Assembly: GCA_046349915.1 (NCBI GenBank)
Contig: JAXMBL010000004.1
Coordinates: forward strand, 1,178,001 to 1,242,000
Length of the DNA stretch: 64,000 bases
Source of the DNA: CAIXSC01 sp046349915
Lineage (GTDB): Bacteria > Planctomycetota > Planctomycetia > Pirellulales > Pirellulaceae
Direction of reading: 5' to 3'
Shown: positions 1 through 9,378 of the stretch, in pieces
Position numbering within the stretch: position 1 is the stretch's first letter
How the letters are laid out: every line of letters starts with the position of its first letter
The notes under the pieces: model-generated
The model's input: only the letters and a program-made list of their open reading frames with translations
Told to the model about the DNA's origin: nothing
Database searches by the model: none
Translations under genes and position numbers: made by a program

Positions 1-510
1 ATCGACCGACATTGGCGAGAGTATTTGGAGATCGAGAAAAAGCTCAAGACAGCTCGCTATGATGAATTAGGTCACTATCAAGTTCACGTCGCCCCCATGC
101 CGGGAGACCAATTGAGTAAATTGGAGCATCAGTTTTGGTCGGACTTGGATCAGCATCTCAACTCGACCCAACAGCAGCAAGCGCGAAACTACATCAAGAC
201 GACATCGCACTCGGAAGTCAATTCGCTCGTCCAACGGCCCGCGACGTCAGGAGTTTTCGGTTGGGGCCGAGCTGGCGTCGATATTGAAATCTGGCGAGTG
301 GGACGATGGTATCACTATCGAGTTGAAACGCCAGCGAAAGAGGCCAAGCCGCAGAATGGAATCACTTTCACTCGTTCGGTAAGCTCGGGCAGTGGTCCGA
401 CACTGCCCAGAGAGCTGGCGCGATTTGCTCCGCCTGCCGAGCCGAGTGAATCGCGTGCCGAGCCGAGTGATTCAGGACAAGCTGAACCTCCGGCGAGCAC
501 GAATGAATAG
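1..510 (+). CDS. Hypothetical protein, 5' end cut by window edge
   Basis: The reading frame is open from base 1 to the stop at 508-510, so the true start lies outside the window; a TTG at 25 is not a convincing start. About 169 residues are visible. They contain a Trp- and Tyr-rich middle (GWGRAG, then EIWRVGRWYHYRVET) and a low-complexity Pro/Glu/Ser tail in which the five-residue unit AEPSE/AEPSD recurs. I recognise no family. The gene ends 15 bases from the 3' end of the convergent giant secreted protein. That the frame is coding is moderately likely, because it is continuous and not a shadow of another gene. Confidence 0.55.
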   Translation: MDRHWREYLEIEKKLKTARYDELGHYQVHVAPMPGDQLSKLEHQFWSDLDQHLNSTQQQQARNYIKTTSHSEVNSLVQRPATSGVFGWGRAGVDIEIWRVGRWYHYRVETPAKEAKPQNGITFTRSVSSGSGPTLPRELARFAPPAEPSESRAEPSDSGQAEPPASTNE

Positions 511-524
511 CCGTTGCAGCGTTC

Positions 525-3500
525 TCAGAACCTAAACTGGCTAGAGCCGACCGCTCGATTCCAGTTATTGAGTCGGATCTTCTTGCCGTTGCTCAGGTTG
601 ATGGTGGTGTTTGGCGAGACGATGGTAAACGACACTTGAGAGTAGGAGAGGGCGTAAGCCTGGAGATTGATGGTGTCGGAGTAGAGAGCGAAGTCGGTGA
701 TGGTGTCGAGCGTTGCGAGGTCGCCCGAGAAGTAGTGAATGTCGCGGCCGTCGCCGCCGGTCAACGTATCGACGCCATCGCCTCCGTACAGGTGGTCGAT
801 GCCGGCGCCGCCATTCAGCGAGTCGTTGCCCGCGTCGCCGTAGAGGGTGTCGACTCCTCCGAACCCGAGCAGCGTGTCGTTCCCCTCGCCTCCCCGCAGC
901 ACGTCGACGCCGTTGGTGCCATAAAGGATGTCATCCCCGCCTCGTCCATCGATGTAGGGCACGCCCGACATGTTAAGCGAATAGGACGAGGTGATCTGGA
1001 AGGTAAAGACGTCGTTGCTTTCGGTGCCGAGAATTGGCTGGCCGTTGCCGATCCAGCCTTCCATGGCGTTGACGGCCGCGTTGAAACCAGCCATCACCAC
1101 TGGCGCGGCGGCGTCGGCCAGGAAGGAGTCGGTGTTGTCGCCGCCATTCACGGAATCGTAGGCCGCCTCGTCGTAGCGCACGCGGACGATGTCATAGCCG
1201 GGGCCGCCGAGAATTGTGTCGACGTCGGGGCCGCCATCCAGTTGGTCGTCGTGCAGGCCGCCGTCAAGCGAATCGTTTCCGAGACCGCCACGGAGCCAAT
1301 CAAAGCCCAGGTCTCCAATCAACGAGTCGTTGCCGGAACCGCCCTCGAGACGGTCGTCCATGGCGCCTCCCAGCAACGTGTCCTGCCCTGCTCCGCCCCA
1401 TAGGCAGTCGGCGCCGTCGAGTCCGCTGATGTGGTCGTCGCCGTCGCCGCCGAAGATCAAGTCGGCGGCGCTCGTACCAGCCAAGGTGTCGGGACCGTCC
1501 GTCCCGGCTTGAATCTGCGATTCGTTGGTAATGTTGGCGAAGCAGGCCGCGACGCTAGCGACGATCGAGTCATCATGAGCGGCGAAGTCGGTCGACTCGA
1601 AATCGGTCGCCGCGAAGGGGCTTGAAGTGGCAACATCTAAGGCGAGGCTCTGGGCCGTGGGACTTGCCAGATAGGCTTTCAACGTGGTGATGTCGGCCGT
1701 GGTGAGATCGGCGATCTGTCGGGGCGTCAGAGCCAGCGTGAGATGATCGACCCCTCCCAGTCCGTTGATCGCGAGAGCCGTACCGACGCCATAGGGACCA
1801 AAGTGCGTGACCGGACCACCATCGGCGCTCCAGTCGACCGTGAACTCGGTGTTCGAGTAGACCACGGTAAAGCGGTCATTCCCCGGTCCCCCAGACAACT
1901 GAACGCCTCCCTCCAGGATATCGTTAACGGAGATCACAAACACTTGCTCGACGAAAAGCCCGCCGACGTCCGTCGAGCGAACTCGCACGGTGCGCGTGGA
2001 CGCGGCTTCGAAGTCGAGCGAGCTGACGGCTTGGAGTTGTCCGCCGACGATCTGAAACAACGAGTTATCGGCATCCCCAGCACCGGTGACGAGCGAGTAG
2101 GAGAACGCATCGCCAGCGTCGGGATCGGAGGTGGAGAACGATCCCACGGATGCGTTCGCACCGGCGTTCTCATTGATCGCGGCGTTGCTGAGCGTGAGGG
2201 AGGTCGGCGCTTCGTTGACGTTCAGCACTGTGATCACGAACGATTGCTCGACGAAGAGTCCGCCCGCATCCGTCGAGCGAACTCGCACGGTGCGCGTGGG
2301 CGCGGCTTCGAAGTCGAGCGAGCCGACGGCCTGGAGTTGTCCCCCGACGATCTGAAACAACGAGTTATCGGCGTCTCCAGCGCTGGTGACGAGCGAGTAG
2401 GAGAACGCATCGCCAGCGTCGGGATCGGAGGTAGAGAATGCCCCCACGGGCGCGTTCGCGCCGGCGTTCTCGTTGATCGTGGCGTTGCTGAGCGTGAGGG
2501 AGGTCGGCGCTTCGTTGACGTTCTGCACTGTGATCACGAATGATCGCTCGTAGGAGAGCCCGCCCACGTCGGTCGAGTTGATTCGCACGGTGCGCGTGGG
2601 CGAAGCTTCGAAGTCGAGCGAGTCGGCGGTCCAGAGTTGATCGCCGGCGATGTAAAACAGCGAGTTGTCGTCGTCGCCAAGCCCGGGGACCAGGTTATAA
2701 GTGAACATCGGAAAGAAGGAGAAGTCAGGGTCTTCGGTCGAGAGGAAGCCGACGAATACGCACATTCCCGCGTTCTCGGGAATTATCGAGTTGTCGAGAT
2801 GAATACTGAAGGGAGGTTCATTGGCGTCGGTGATGTTGACGCTTAGCCATTTCTCGAACGAAAGTCCCGTAGCATCGGTGGAGCGAATGAGCAACTGGCG
2901 TGACGCCGCCGATTCGTAGTCAAGCGGCGCGGCGATCTGTAGCTCATCGACCACGATGACGAAGTCCCCGATGTCGCCATCCGCCGCGATCAATTCGTAG
3001 GTGAAAGAGTCGCCGAGGTTAAGATCACTGGACTCGAGCAGTCCAATGGTTGTGCCAACGACGGCGTCTTCGTTAATGGTATTTTGGCTGAGTTGGATAT
3101 CGGTCGGTGGAAACTCATCGTCGAGAATGCTGACGGTCTGCTGTACGTTTGTGCCTCCGCTATTGTCCGCGTCGCCGATCGCGATGCCGAAGGTAGGGTT
3201 GAGCAACGTGAGTTCAATCGTCTCCGTCGATTCGATGATCGAGTCATTCAGGATCGTCAGAGGAACGGAGATGGCGGAACTAGTGGTGCCATCGTAAGTG
3301 CCCGCGGGGATCACGACGCTCGCCGACAGTGTGAAGTCGCTTCCGTGGGTCGCGGAGCCGCCTGAAATCGAGACCAGGAGTTGCTGACTACCGATTACGT
3401 TTCCCTTGACGAGCAGTTTTGGGTAATCTTCGGCGACACTTTCCAGTGTGGATTGCGAAGGGGCGCTGAACTCGACGGTGGGCAGGTCGACCTTGGTTAC

Positions 3501-5003
3501 TGAACGACGTACTACGGAGCTAAATCCCCCGCCCGAAATCTGAACGCCGTTGCCTGTGTTGCCGACGGCGACCGGGGTGAGTCGATCGGAAGTTGTGCCA
3601 TCGCCAAGTTGTCCATAAGAGTTATCTCCCCACGCGCGAATGCTGCCCGACGATAGTCTGGCCAGCGAGTGATAGCGTCCCGCTTCAATGCTGGCGACGC
3701 CTGACAGTCCGCTGACGGTTGTCGGCGACACTCGAGGAGTCGTCGTCCCGTCTCCCAACTGACCGTTGTCGTTCAAACCCCAGGTTTTGACGGTTCCAGC
3801 CGTCAGCAGGGCCAGCGAATGGTTGCCGCCCGCTTGAACGTCGCTCACTCCTGTCAAAGAGGTTACAGAAACGGGAGTGGAACGCGTGGTCGTCGTCCCG
3901 TCGCCTAATTGACCGTAGTCGTTCAATCCCCAGGCTCGAACTGTTCCATCTCCACGAAGTGCGATGGTGTGAAACCAACCGCCTGCGATCCGGGTGACAT
4001 TCGTGAGTCCCGAGACCGCGGCAGGGCTGGCGAGGTCGATGGTATGACCGACCCCGAGTTGCCCATAGAAGTTGTCCCCCCAGGCACGAACCGTGCCATC
4101 CGCAAGCAACGCCAGCGAATGTTCGAATCCTGCTTGGATTTGAGTAACGTTGGCGAGTCCCGAGACGGTGACAGGGGACGAACGGTTGGCGCTGGTGCCG
4201 TCTCCGAGTTGCAAGTTCGAATTGCTCCCCCAGCTCTTGACCGTGCCATCAGATAGCAGCGCCAAGGAGTGGAGTCGGCCCGCGGAAATGGCGACTGCGT
4301 TGGTAATCCCCACAACTTGCGTGGGAGTGTTCTTTGACGTGGTTGTTCCGTCGCCGAGTTGGCCCGAGCTGTTAATGCCCCACGACCAGACCGTCCCGTC
4401 CGCGCGCAGCGCCAACATGTGAAAGTCGCCCGCTGACACGGAGACGACATTGGACAACCCATTGACCGCGACCGGAGATGTTCGATTGAAGGTGGCGCCA
4501 TCCCCCAATTGCCCCTGGTCGTTTCTACCCCAGGTTTCGACCTCTCCCCCCACCAAAAACTCGCGCACGTAATTGCCGCCTGGCACTCCGTTGTTTTCGC
4601 CATCGAGCGAGACGCCGCCGCTGCTGGTGATTAAGTCGCGGACGGTGAGGCGATAGGCGTCCTTGGGAAGACTGCTGAAGGATAAGCTCACCGCATTGGC
4701 CGCTACATACATGGGCGCCGCGAGAGAAATAACGATGTCGTCTAGCGTGCCGACAACGCCATCCGTGCCCGCTCGTTGCAGAGAATAAAACGGGGGCACA
4801 TTTCCACCGTTAATCGGTTCACTGAAAGTCAGCGTTAATGAGGTTGTTCCTTCCGGCAATTGACCGGTAGGCAAAAACGAAGCGCCGGTAACTGTCGCCA
4901 GCAACTCCCTTCGTTCCAACGATTCGACTCGGAGCGATCGACGTCGGCGCGCAAGTTGGCGACGAGTGGCGACTTGAGTAGGTGAACGTGTGGGGCGACT
5001 CAT
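525..5003 (-). CDS. Giant secreted LEPR-XLL protein with RCC1, Calx-beta, cadherin-like and RTX repeats
   Basis: This 1,492-residue protein is probably exported or surface-attached. The basic N-terminus carries SLERRELLA (about residues 28-36), which matches the LEPR-XLL motif of large planctomycete exported proteins. RCC1-like repeats follow at about 150-505, with GDGTT and SLALL recurring roughly every 50 residues. A Calx-beta-like segment lies at about 515-640 and four cadherin-like repeats at about 645-1040, with DADNSLFQIVGGQL recurring. Two blocks of RTX/hemolysin-type calcium-binding nonapeptides (GGxGxDxLxGG) come last, around 1175-1280 and 1370-1440. The ATG is preceded by GAGGAG at good spacing. 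Calcium binding, adhesion or envelope structure is inferred from domain families; no enzyme domain is seen. It diverges from the sigma-factor gene. Confidence 0.9.
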   Translation of the reverse strand: MSRPTRSPTQVATRRQLARRRRSLRVESLERRELLATVTGASFLPTGQLPEGTTSLTLTFSEPINGGNVPPFYSLQRAGTDGVVGTLDDIVISLAAPMYVAANAVSLSFSSLPKDAYRLTVRDLITSSGGVSLDGENNGVPGGNYVREFLVGGEVETWGRNDQGQLGDGATFNRTSPVAVNGLSNVVSVSAGDFHMLALRADGTVWSWGINSSGQLGDGTTTSKNTPTQVVGITNAVAISAGRLHSLALLSDGTVKSWGSNSNLQLGDGTSANRSSPVTVSGLANVTQIQAGFEHSLALLADGTVRAWGDNFYGQLGVGHTIDLASPAAVSGLTNVTRIAGGWFHTIALRGDGTVRAWGLNDYGQLGDGTTTTRSTPVSVTSLTGVSDVQAGGNHSLALLTAGTVKTWGLNDNGQLGDGTTTPRVSPTTVSGLSGVASIEAGRYHSLARLSSGSIRAWGDNSYGQLGDGTTSDRLTPVAVGNTGNGVQISGGGFSSVVRRSVTKVDLPTVEFSAPSQSTLESVAEDYPKLLVKGNVIGSQQLLVSISGGSATHGSDFTLSASVVIPAGTYDGTTSSAISVPLTILNDSIIESTETIELTLLNPTFGIAIGDADNSGGTNVQQTVSILDDEFPPTDIQLSQNTINEDAVVGTTIGLLESSDLNLGDSFTYELIAADGDIGDFVIVVDELQIAAPLDYESAASRQLLIRSTDATGLSFEKWLSVNITDANEPPFSIHLDNSIIPENAGMCVFVGFLSTEDPDFSFFPMFTYNLVPGLGDDDNSLFYIAGDQLWTADSLDFEASPTRTVRINSTDVGGLSYERSFVITVQNVNEAPTSLTLSNATINENAGANAPVGAFSTSDPDAGDAFSYSLVTSAGDADNSLFQIVGGQLQAVGSLDFEAAPTRTVRVRSTDAGGLFVEQSFVITVLNVNEAPTSLTLSNAAINENAGANASVGSFSTSDPDAGDAFSYSLVTGAGDADNSLFQIVGGQLQAVSSLDFEAASTRTVRVRSTDVGGLFVEQVFVISVNDILEGGVQLSGGPGNDRFTVVYSNTEFTVDWSADGGPVTHFGPYGVGTALAINGLGGVDHLTLALTPRQIADLTTADITTLKAYLASPTAQSLALDVATSSPFAATDFESTDFAAHDDSIVASVAACFANITNESQIQAGTDGPDTLAGTSAADLIFGGDGDDHISGLDGADCLWGGAGQDTLLGGAMDDRLEGGSGNDSLIGDLGFDWLRGGLGNDSLDGGLHDDQLDGGPDVDTILGGPGYDIVRVRYDEAAYDSVNGGDNTDSFLADAAAPVVMAGFNAAVNAMEGWIGNGQPILGTESNDVFTFQITSSYSLNMSGVPYIDGRGGDDILYGTNGVDVLRGGEGNDTLLGFGGVDTLYGDAGNDSLNGGAGIDHLYGGDGVDTLTGGDGRDIHYFSGDLATLDTITDFALYSDTINLQAYALSYSQVSFTIVSPNTTINLSNGKKIRLNNWNRAVGSSQFRF
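1932..2831 (-). repeat. Three 300-bp tandem repeats encoding cadherin-like domains
   Basis: The coding sequence repeats with a period of exactly 300 bp: the hexamer GATCAC recurs at 1932, 2232 and 2532 with long matching flanks. The two units from 1932 to 2531 are nearly identical over most of their length. The third is clearly diverged and a fourth, older copy follows. Each unit encodes one 100-residue cadherin-like domain. The near-identity of two units suggests a recent duplication and possible copy-number variation by recombination. Confidence 0.85.
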
Positions 5004-5193
5004 GGTGAAACTCCTCGATGAAAGCGGGCGACGGAATGGGGGGACGTGACGCGCGGGAAGAATCCCCCAAGGAGTTAGGCACCAACGGTCGCGTCGATCG
5101 TACGCGTGGTGGTGAAAAAATACGGTTTTCCTGAAGTTGCATCTCTTAAATCGTCAGCGCACAATGCGTTCGGTTGGGTAGGGAGTAGGCGGG

Positions 5194-5832
5194 ATGGATC
5201 AAGATTCGAAGAATGCGTCCAAGTTGACTGGGGCCGTGGGAGGTGATGCCGAGTGGCGACGCATGCTCGACGTGGCACGCGCCGGTTCCATCGCCGACTT
5301 GGGGCGTTTGCTCGGCCATGCTCGATCACAGCTCAGGCGGATCGCGGCCGAGATGACGCCGCGCGATCTGCAATCGCTGTTTGATGCTTCCGATCTCGTG
5401 CAGGAAACGCTGTACGAAGCACGCCAAGCGTTTTCCGAATTTCGCGGATCGACAGCGGCCGAGTGGCAGGCTTGGCTCACGCGAATCCTCGTTCACAATG
5501 TGCTCAACCAGTATCGGCGTCACCGCGGAACCCAGATGCGCGACCGGCGCCGCGAGATATCGTTGGACGAGGATGCCGCCTCTTGGCAGGAATTGGAAGA
5601 TCCTGGTTCGACTCCAAGTAAAGCGGCCATGCGGCGCGAGGCCGTCGAGATTGTCCGCCACAACCTCGACAAACTTTCGGCCGATCATCGAGAGATTCTG
5701 CTGCTTCGTCATAAAGAAGGACTCTCGTTCCAGGAGATCGGCGAACGCATGGGACGGACCGCCGGCGCCGCTCGCATGCTCTGGCTGCGCGCCTTCGATC
5801 AACTCGCGCAGCAGTTGGATGGCTCGCCATGA
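5194..5832 (+). CDS. ECF-type RNA polymerase sigma factor
   Basis: This 212-residue sigma-70 family protein directs RNA polymerase to alternative promoters. Region 2 spans about residues 35-112 with DASDLVQETLYEA and FRG...WLTRIL, matching the -10-binding helix. Region 4 spans about 155-208 with the helix-turn-helix LSFQEIGERMGRTAGAARML. There is no region 1.1 or 3, as in ECF factors. The ATG at 5194 is preceded by a GGGAG ribosome binding site. The stop overlaps the start of the kinase gene by four bases (ATGA), so the two are translationally coupled. In planctomycetes such sigma-kinase pairs are common, and the kinase may control the factor; that link is an inference. No anti-sigma gene is adjacent. 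Confidence 0.93.
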   Translation: MDQDSKNASKLTGAVGGDAEWRRMLDVARAGSIADLGRLLGHARSQLRRIAAEMTPRDLQSLFDASDLVQETLYEARQAFSEFRGSTAAEWQAWLTRILVHNVLNQYRRHRGTQMRDRRREISLDEDAASWQELEDPGSTPSKAAMRREAVEIVRHNLDKLSADHREILLLRHKEGLSFQEIGERMGRTAGAARMLWLRAFDQLAQQLDGSP

Positions 5833-8800
5833 GTCACGAACTTTCTTCTTCGGCAAACTCGTCGCACGACGACTTGGCGAGAAGGAATGCGGCTCGATCG
5901 CTGGCGGCGAACGAGGCGCTCCGGGACGTTTACCTCGAGGAGTTTCTCGCGGCCTGGATTGAGTGTGGCGAGCAAGCAGAAGTTGGAGCGGACGCGGCGG
6001 TTGATCCAGGAGAGGCCCTCGAGGGGCTGTCTTCCCTGCGCGACGAGTCGCTGGAGGTGGTGCGGCGAGCGGATCAGTGCGCGGCGCTGTTGGCATTGGC
6101 ATGGCCGGCGAGTGGATCGGGAGAATCGAGCTCTCGATCGTCGCTTGGGACAGGCGTCCCCGAAGCTCGCGAACCAGCCAGTCGGCCTGCGAGCATGGTG
6201 GGAGCGGAACAGCCTCGCATGCTGGGGCGACTCGAGATTCGTCATCGACTAGGGAGCGGCGGCATGGGGCAAGTGTTTCTGGCCTACGATCCGCTGATTC
6301 GACGCGACGTGGCGGTGAAGATTCCGTTGCCGGGGCATTGGCAAAGTACGAAAGCTCGGGCTCGTTTTCTTCGCGAGGCGAGAGCCGCAGGGAAACTGCG
6401 TCACACGAACATCTTGCCAGTCTATGATTCGGGCGAGTCGGGCGAGGGGTGTTACATCGTATCTCAGTTCGTGCCCGGCCCGACGCTCGCAAGTTGGTTG
6501 AAGGAACGTTCGTCGCCCGTTCCCCCGAAGCTTGCCGCGCGGATCGTCGCCCAACTGGCCGACGCTATGGCTCATGCACACTTGCGCGGCGTGTTGCATC
6601 GAGATCTGAAGCCGAGCAACGTTCTCTTGATGCCTTCGGAGCATGCCGAGGACGAGTTTCCGTTCGAGCCCTTGGTGGCTGACTTTGGACTCGCCGCGGG
6701 CGATTTTCTGGACGAAGCTACCTTGTCGGCCGATGGGCAACTCCTCGGCACGGCGGTGTACATGTCGCCCGAGCAGGCGGCGGGTGAAAGTGATCGCATT
6801 GGTCCTCGCACCGATGTGTACGCACTCGGATTGATTCTCTACGAACTTCTGACGGATTCTCGGCCTTTTCAGCGCGACACCTTGCTGGCGACGCTCGAGG
6901 CGGCTCGTACGGAATCGCCCCTGTCGCCACGGCGGCTGCGCCCCGAGTTGGCTCGCGATCTCGAGTCGATATGTCTGTACGCCTTGCGAGCTGATCCAAG
7001 ACGGCGATACGCGAGCGCGGCTGATTTTCGCGATGACTTGAATCGATTTTTGTCTGGCGAGCCCGTACGAGCGCGACGGCCTCGCGTTTGGGAACGGCTG
7101 ACGTTGTGGTCTCGCCGAAATCCCACGGTCGCCTCACTGACGTTGGTTTTGGCTCTAGGCGTGCTGCTCGCTTTCGTGGGTGTGATCTGGCACGGACGCG
7201 AGTTGCAACAGGCGCTGGATGATTCGCGTTTATCCAGCCAACGTGCTGCGTTGGCCGAGCGGGTGGCGCGGCAGCGCAAGGTAGCGTTGGAGCAAGAAGT
7301 GTATGCCGTCGACATGGCGACGGCTCACCGCTTCTGGAAGGCTGGCGACACACGAGCTGCCGTCGACATGCTGCGTCGCCATTTACCCAATCCTTCCCTG
7401 GCGAGCGACATCCGCGGGCCCGCGGCGGTGACTTCTTCACTCGAATTAGACACCCGCGGTTGGGAATGGCATTACTTGTGGAGCAAATTGACGGCGATCA
7501 CGCGAGATGCCTCGGCTCATCAAGGTGCTGGCTATTGGGTGCAATACGATTCCTCGGGGAAGAAGCTGCTTACCGCGGGAGCCGACGGCTTTGTGCGAGT
7601 GTTCGCCGTGGACGGTCTGACGAAGCTGACCGAACTGGCTACGGGTCAGGGTGAAGTGAACGGACTCGACTGGCATGAGCCGACAGGCCTGCTCGCGACG
7701 GCTGGCGATGACGGGTCGGTCCGCCTGTGGCGACTTGCATCGCGAGAACTGGTCAGAGCCATCGGCGCCCACGAGGGAAAAGCCTTTGCGGTGCTCTTTC
7801 TGGACGAGGGGCGTCGACTGGCCACCTGTGGCACTGACCGCTCGGTCAAAGTCTGGGAGACCTCCAGCGGTTTGCTGGAACGAGAGTTTGCCTGGCATGA
7901 GGCCGATGTCGAAGCGATCGATGTGACTCGGGATGGCGCCCGGCTGGCTTCGGCATCCAGCGATCAAAAGATACGCATCTGGAATTGGCGAAACTCGCGG
8001 ACGCCCGTGGTCATTGATGGAGACGCTGGCCGATTGTCTTGCGTCGCATTCTCGCCGGATGGGGCATTGGTGGCGGCGGGAACTGTGAGGGGGGATCTCG
8101 GAGTTTGGGACGCTGCCACGGGACAGCGTCGCATGGCTCGAGAAGCGCTCGACGGCATTCAATCGTTGGCTTGGATGTCGGACGGCAAAACGGTGGTCGC
8201 TGCCACTCGCGGCGGCGTCATCTTGGAAAACGATCTCGACTTGCGGAGGCCGGAAATCGCCGGCGGATCGGCGGAACGAAAGTGGCAAGTGGATGGGAAG
8301 CGAATCTACCGAGTCGCGATGTCGCCCGAGGGGCAATTTGGAGCATCGATCGGCTCGGCAGGAACTCTGCGCGTATGGAGTCCGCGTCGTGAAGCGGAGC
8401 CAATAAGGGAAATACGCTATGCTCATCCGGGCGTGGAGGCGGCTGACTTGATGTCGTCCGAAGGTGATCTGTTGTTCGCGGATCCGAACCAAGTAGGGGT
8501 GGTGAAGCGAGCGACGGGAAGTCTGCAAGTGCTTGAGAACACTCCCCTCTGCTCGGTGCGTACGGTCGCCGCTGCTCGCGATTGCAGAGTGTTTTTTCTG
8601 GGGACGATTGAAGAAGGGGCGCTCATCGGTCAGTGGGATGATCCGCGATCGTCCGTGGATTTTGGTAGCCAATTGGAACTCTGCATTTGGCACGCGGCCT
8701 TAACTCCCGATGGCCTAAGTTTTGTTGTCAGCGATCGCAAGCGAATCGAAATCACCGAAATTGACACTCAACGGAAGCGTGCGTGGCCCGCGGAGGACAG

Positions 8801-9278
8801 TTATCACTTTGCCATTTCACCGGACGGACGATGGCTGGCGTTTAGTCACATGAATGATGTCATGCTGGTGGATCGATATGGGCAAAGCGCGGACCGCTGT
8901 TTGAAAGGCCACTCGAGCACGATCTTCGCGTTCGCCTTTTCCGCGGATGGCGGGCTGTTGGCGACCGCGAGCGGCGACCGTTGCATCAAGATTTGGGACT
9001 TGCGGAGCAACCAGGAGCAGCGATCGCTGGAGGGCTTGAGCGAGATTCCGACGTCGCTCGCATTTTCGCTCGACTCCCGCACCTTGTTCGTAGCCGGCCC
9101 CACGTTTCCGGCACAGCTGTGGCATGTTCCCACGGGGCGTCGGCTCTTTGATTTGGACGTGCAGCTTCTTCAAGTGTTCGTGGGACCGGCGATCGGACAG
9201 TTGGCGGGCGTTGAAAAGCATCAGGCGATATGGATTTGCGACATGCCGTCGTATGTGAGCGGTCCGGCAAGCAATTAG
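5829..9278 (+). CDS. Membrane Ser/Thr protein kinase with WD40 repeats
   Basis: This 1,149-residue Hanks-type kinase has a cytoplasmic catalytic domain at about residues 134-410. It shows the glycine loop GSGGMG (142-147), VAVK with the ATP-anchoring Lys164, HRDLKPSN (257-264), DFG (285-287) and the activation segment GTAVYMSPEQA. One transmembrane helix lies at about 433-453. The rest is a WD40-type beta-propeller region, with recurring S(A/P)DG, W and D(I/V)W signatures such as LATASGDRCIKIWDL, probably outside the membrane. All catalytic residues are present, so it should be active. It starts inside the stop codon of the sigma-factor gene. WD40 sensors fused to kinases are frequent in planctomycetes; the ligand is unknown. 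Confidence 0.93.
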   Translation: MSHELSSSANSSHDDLARRNAARSLAANEALRDVYLEEFLAAWIECGEQAEVGADAAVDPGEALEGLSSLRDESLEVVRRADQCAALLALAWPASGSGESSSRSSLGTGVPEAREPASRPASMVGAEQPRMLGRLEIRHRLGSGGMGQVFLAYDPLIRRDVAVKIPLPGHWQSTKARARFLREARAAGKLRHTNILPVYDSGESGEGCYIVSQFVPGPTLASWLKERSSPVPPKLAARIVAQLADAMAHAHLRGVLHRDLKPSNVLLMPSEHAEDEFPFEPLVADFGLAAGDFLDEATLSADGQLLGTAVYMSPEQAAGESDRIGPRTDVYALGLILYELLTDSRPFQRDTLLATLEAARTESPLSPRRLRPELARDLESICLYALRADPRRRYASAADFRDDLNRFLSGEPVRARRPRVWERLTLWSRRNPTVASLTLVLALGVLLAFVGVIWHGRELQQALDDSRLSSQRAALAERVARQRKVALEQEVYAVDMATAHRFWKAGDTRAAVDMLRRHLPNPSLASDIRGPAAVTSSLELDTRGWEWHYLWSKLTAITRDASAHQGAGYWVQYDSSGKKLLTAGADGFVRVFAVDGLTKLTELATGQGEVNGLDWHEPTGLLATAGDDGSVRLWRLASRELVRAIGAHEGKAFAVLFLDEGRRLATCGTDRSVKVWETSSGLLEREFAWHEADVEAIDVTRDGARLASASSDQKIRIWNWRNSRTPVVIDGDAGRLSCVAFSPDGALVAAGTVRGDLGVWDAATGQRRMAREALDGIQSLAWMSDGKTVVAATRGGVILENDLDLRRPEIAGGSAERKWQVDGKRIYRVAMSPEGQFGASIGSAGTLRVWSPRREAEPIREIRYAHPGVEAADLMSSEGDLLFADPNQVGVVKRATGSLQVLENTPLCSVRTVAAARDCRVFFLGTIEEGALIGQWDDPRSSVDFGSQLELCIWHAALTPDGLSFVVSDRKRIEITEIDTQRKRAWPAEDSYHFAISPDGRWLAFSHMNDVMLVDRYGQSADRCLKGHSSTIFAFAFSADGGLLATASGDRCIKIWDLRSNQEQRSLEGLSEIPTSLAFSLDSRTLFVAGPTFPAQLWHVPTGRRLFDLDVQLLQVFVGPAIGQLAGVEKHQAIWICDMPSYVSGPASN

Positions 9279-9378
9279 TTCGGATTTCCCTCAGGGCCCA
9301 AGGGCTTTGCCGCTTGCCACTCCCGGTTCGCCAGAGAACAATAGGGAGAGTTGTTTCTCAGGGGAGTGCCAAGGGTTC

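Noticed and set aside
7446..8693. Long minus-strand open frame (415 codons) inside the kinase gene
   Set aside because: It is antisense to the WD40 region of a clearly coding kinase, and its product is Ser/Arg/Pro-rich without any domain.
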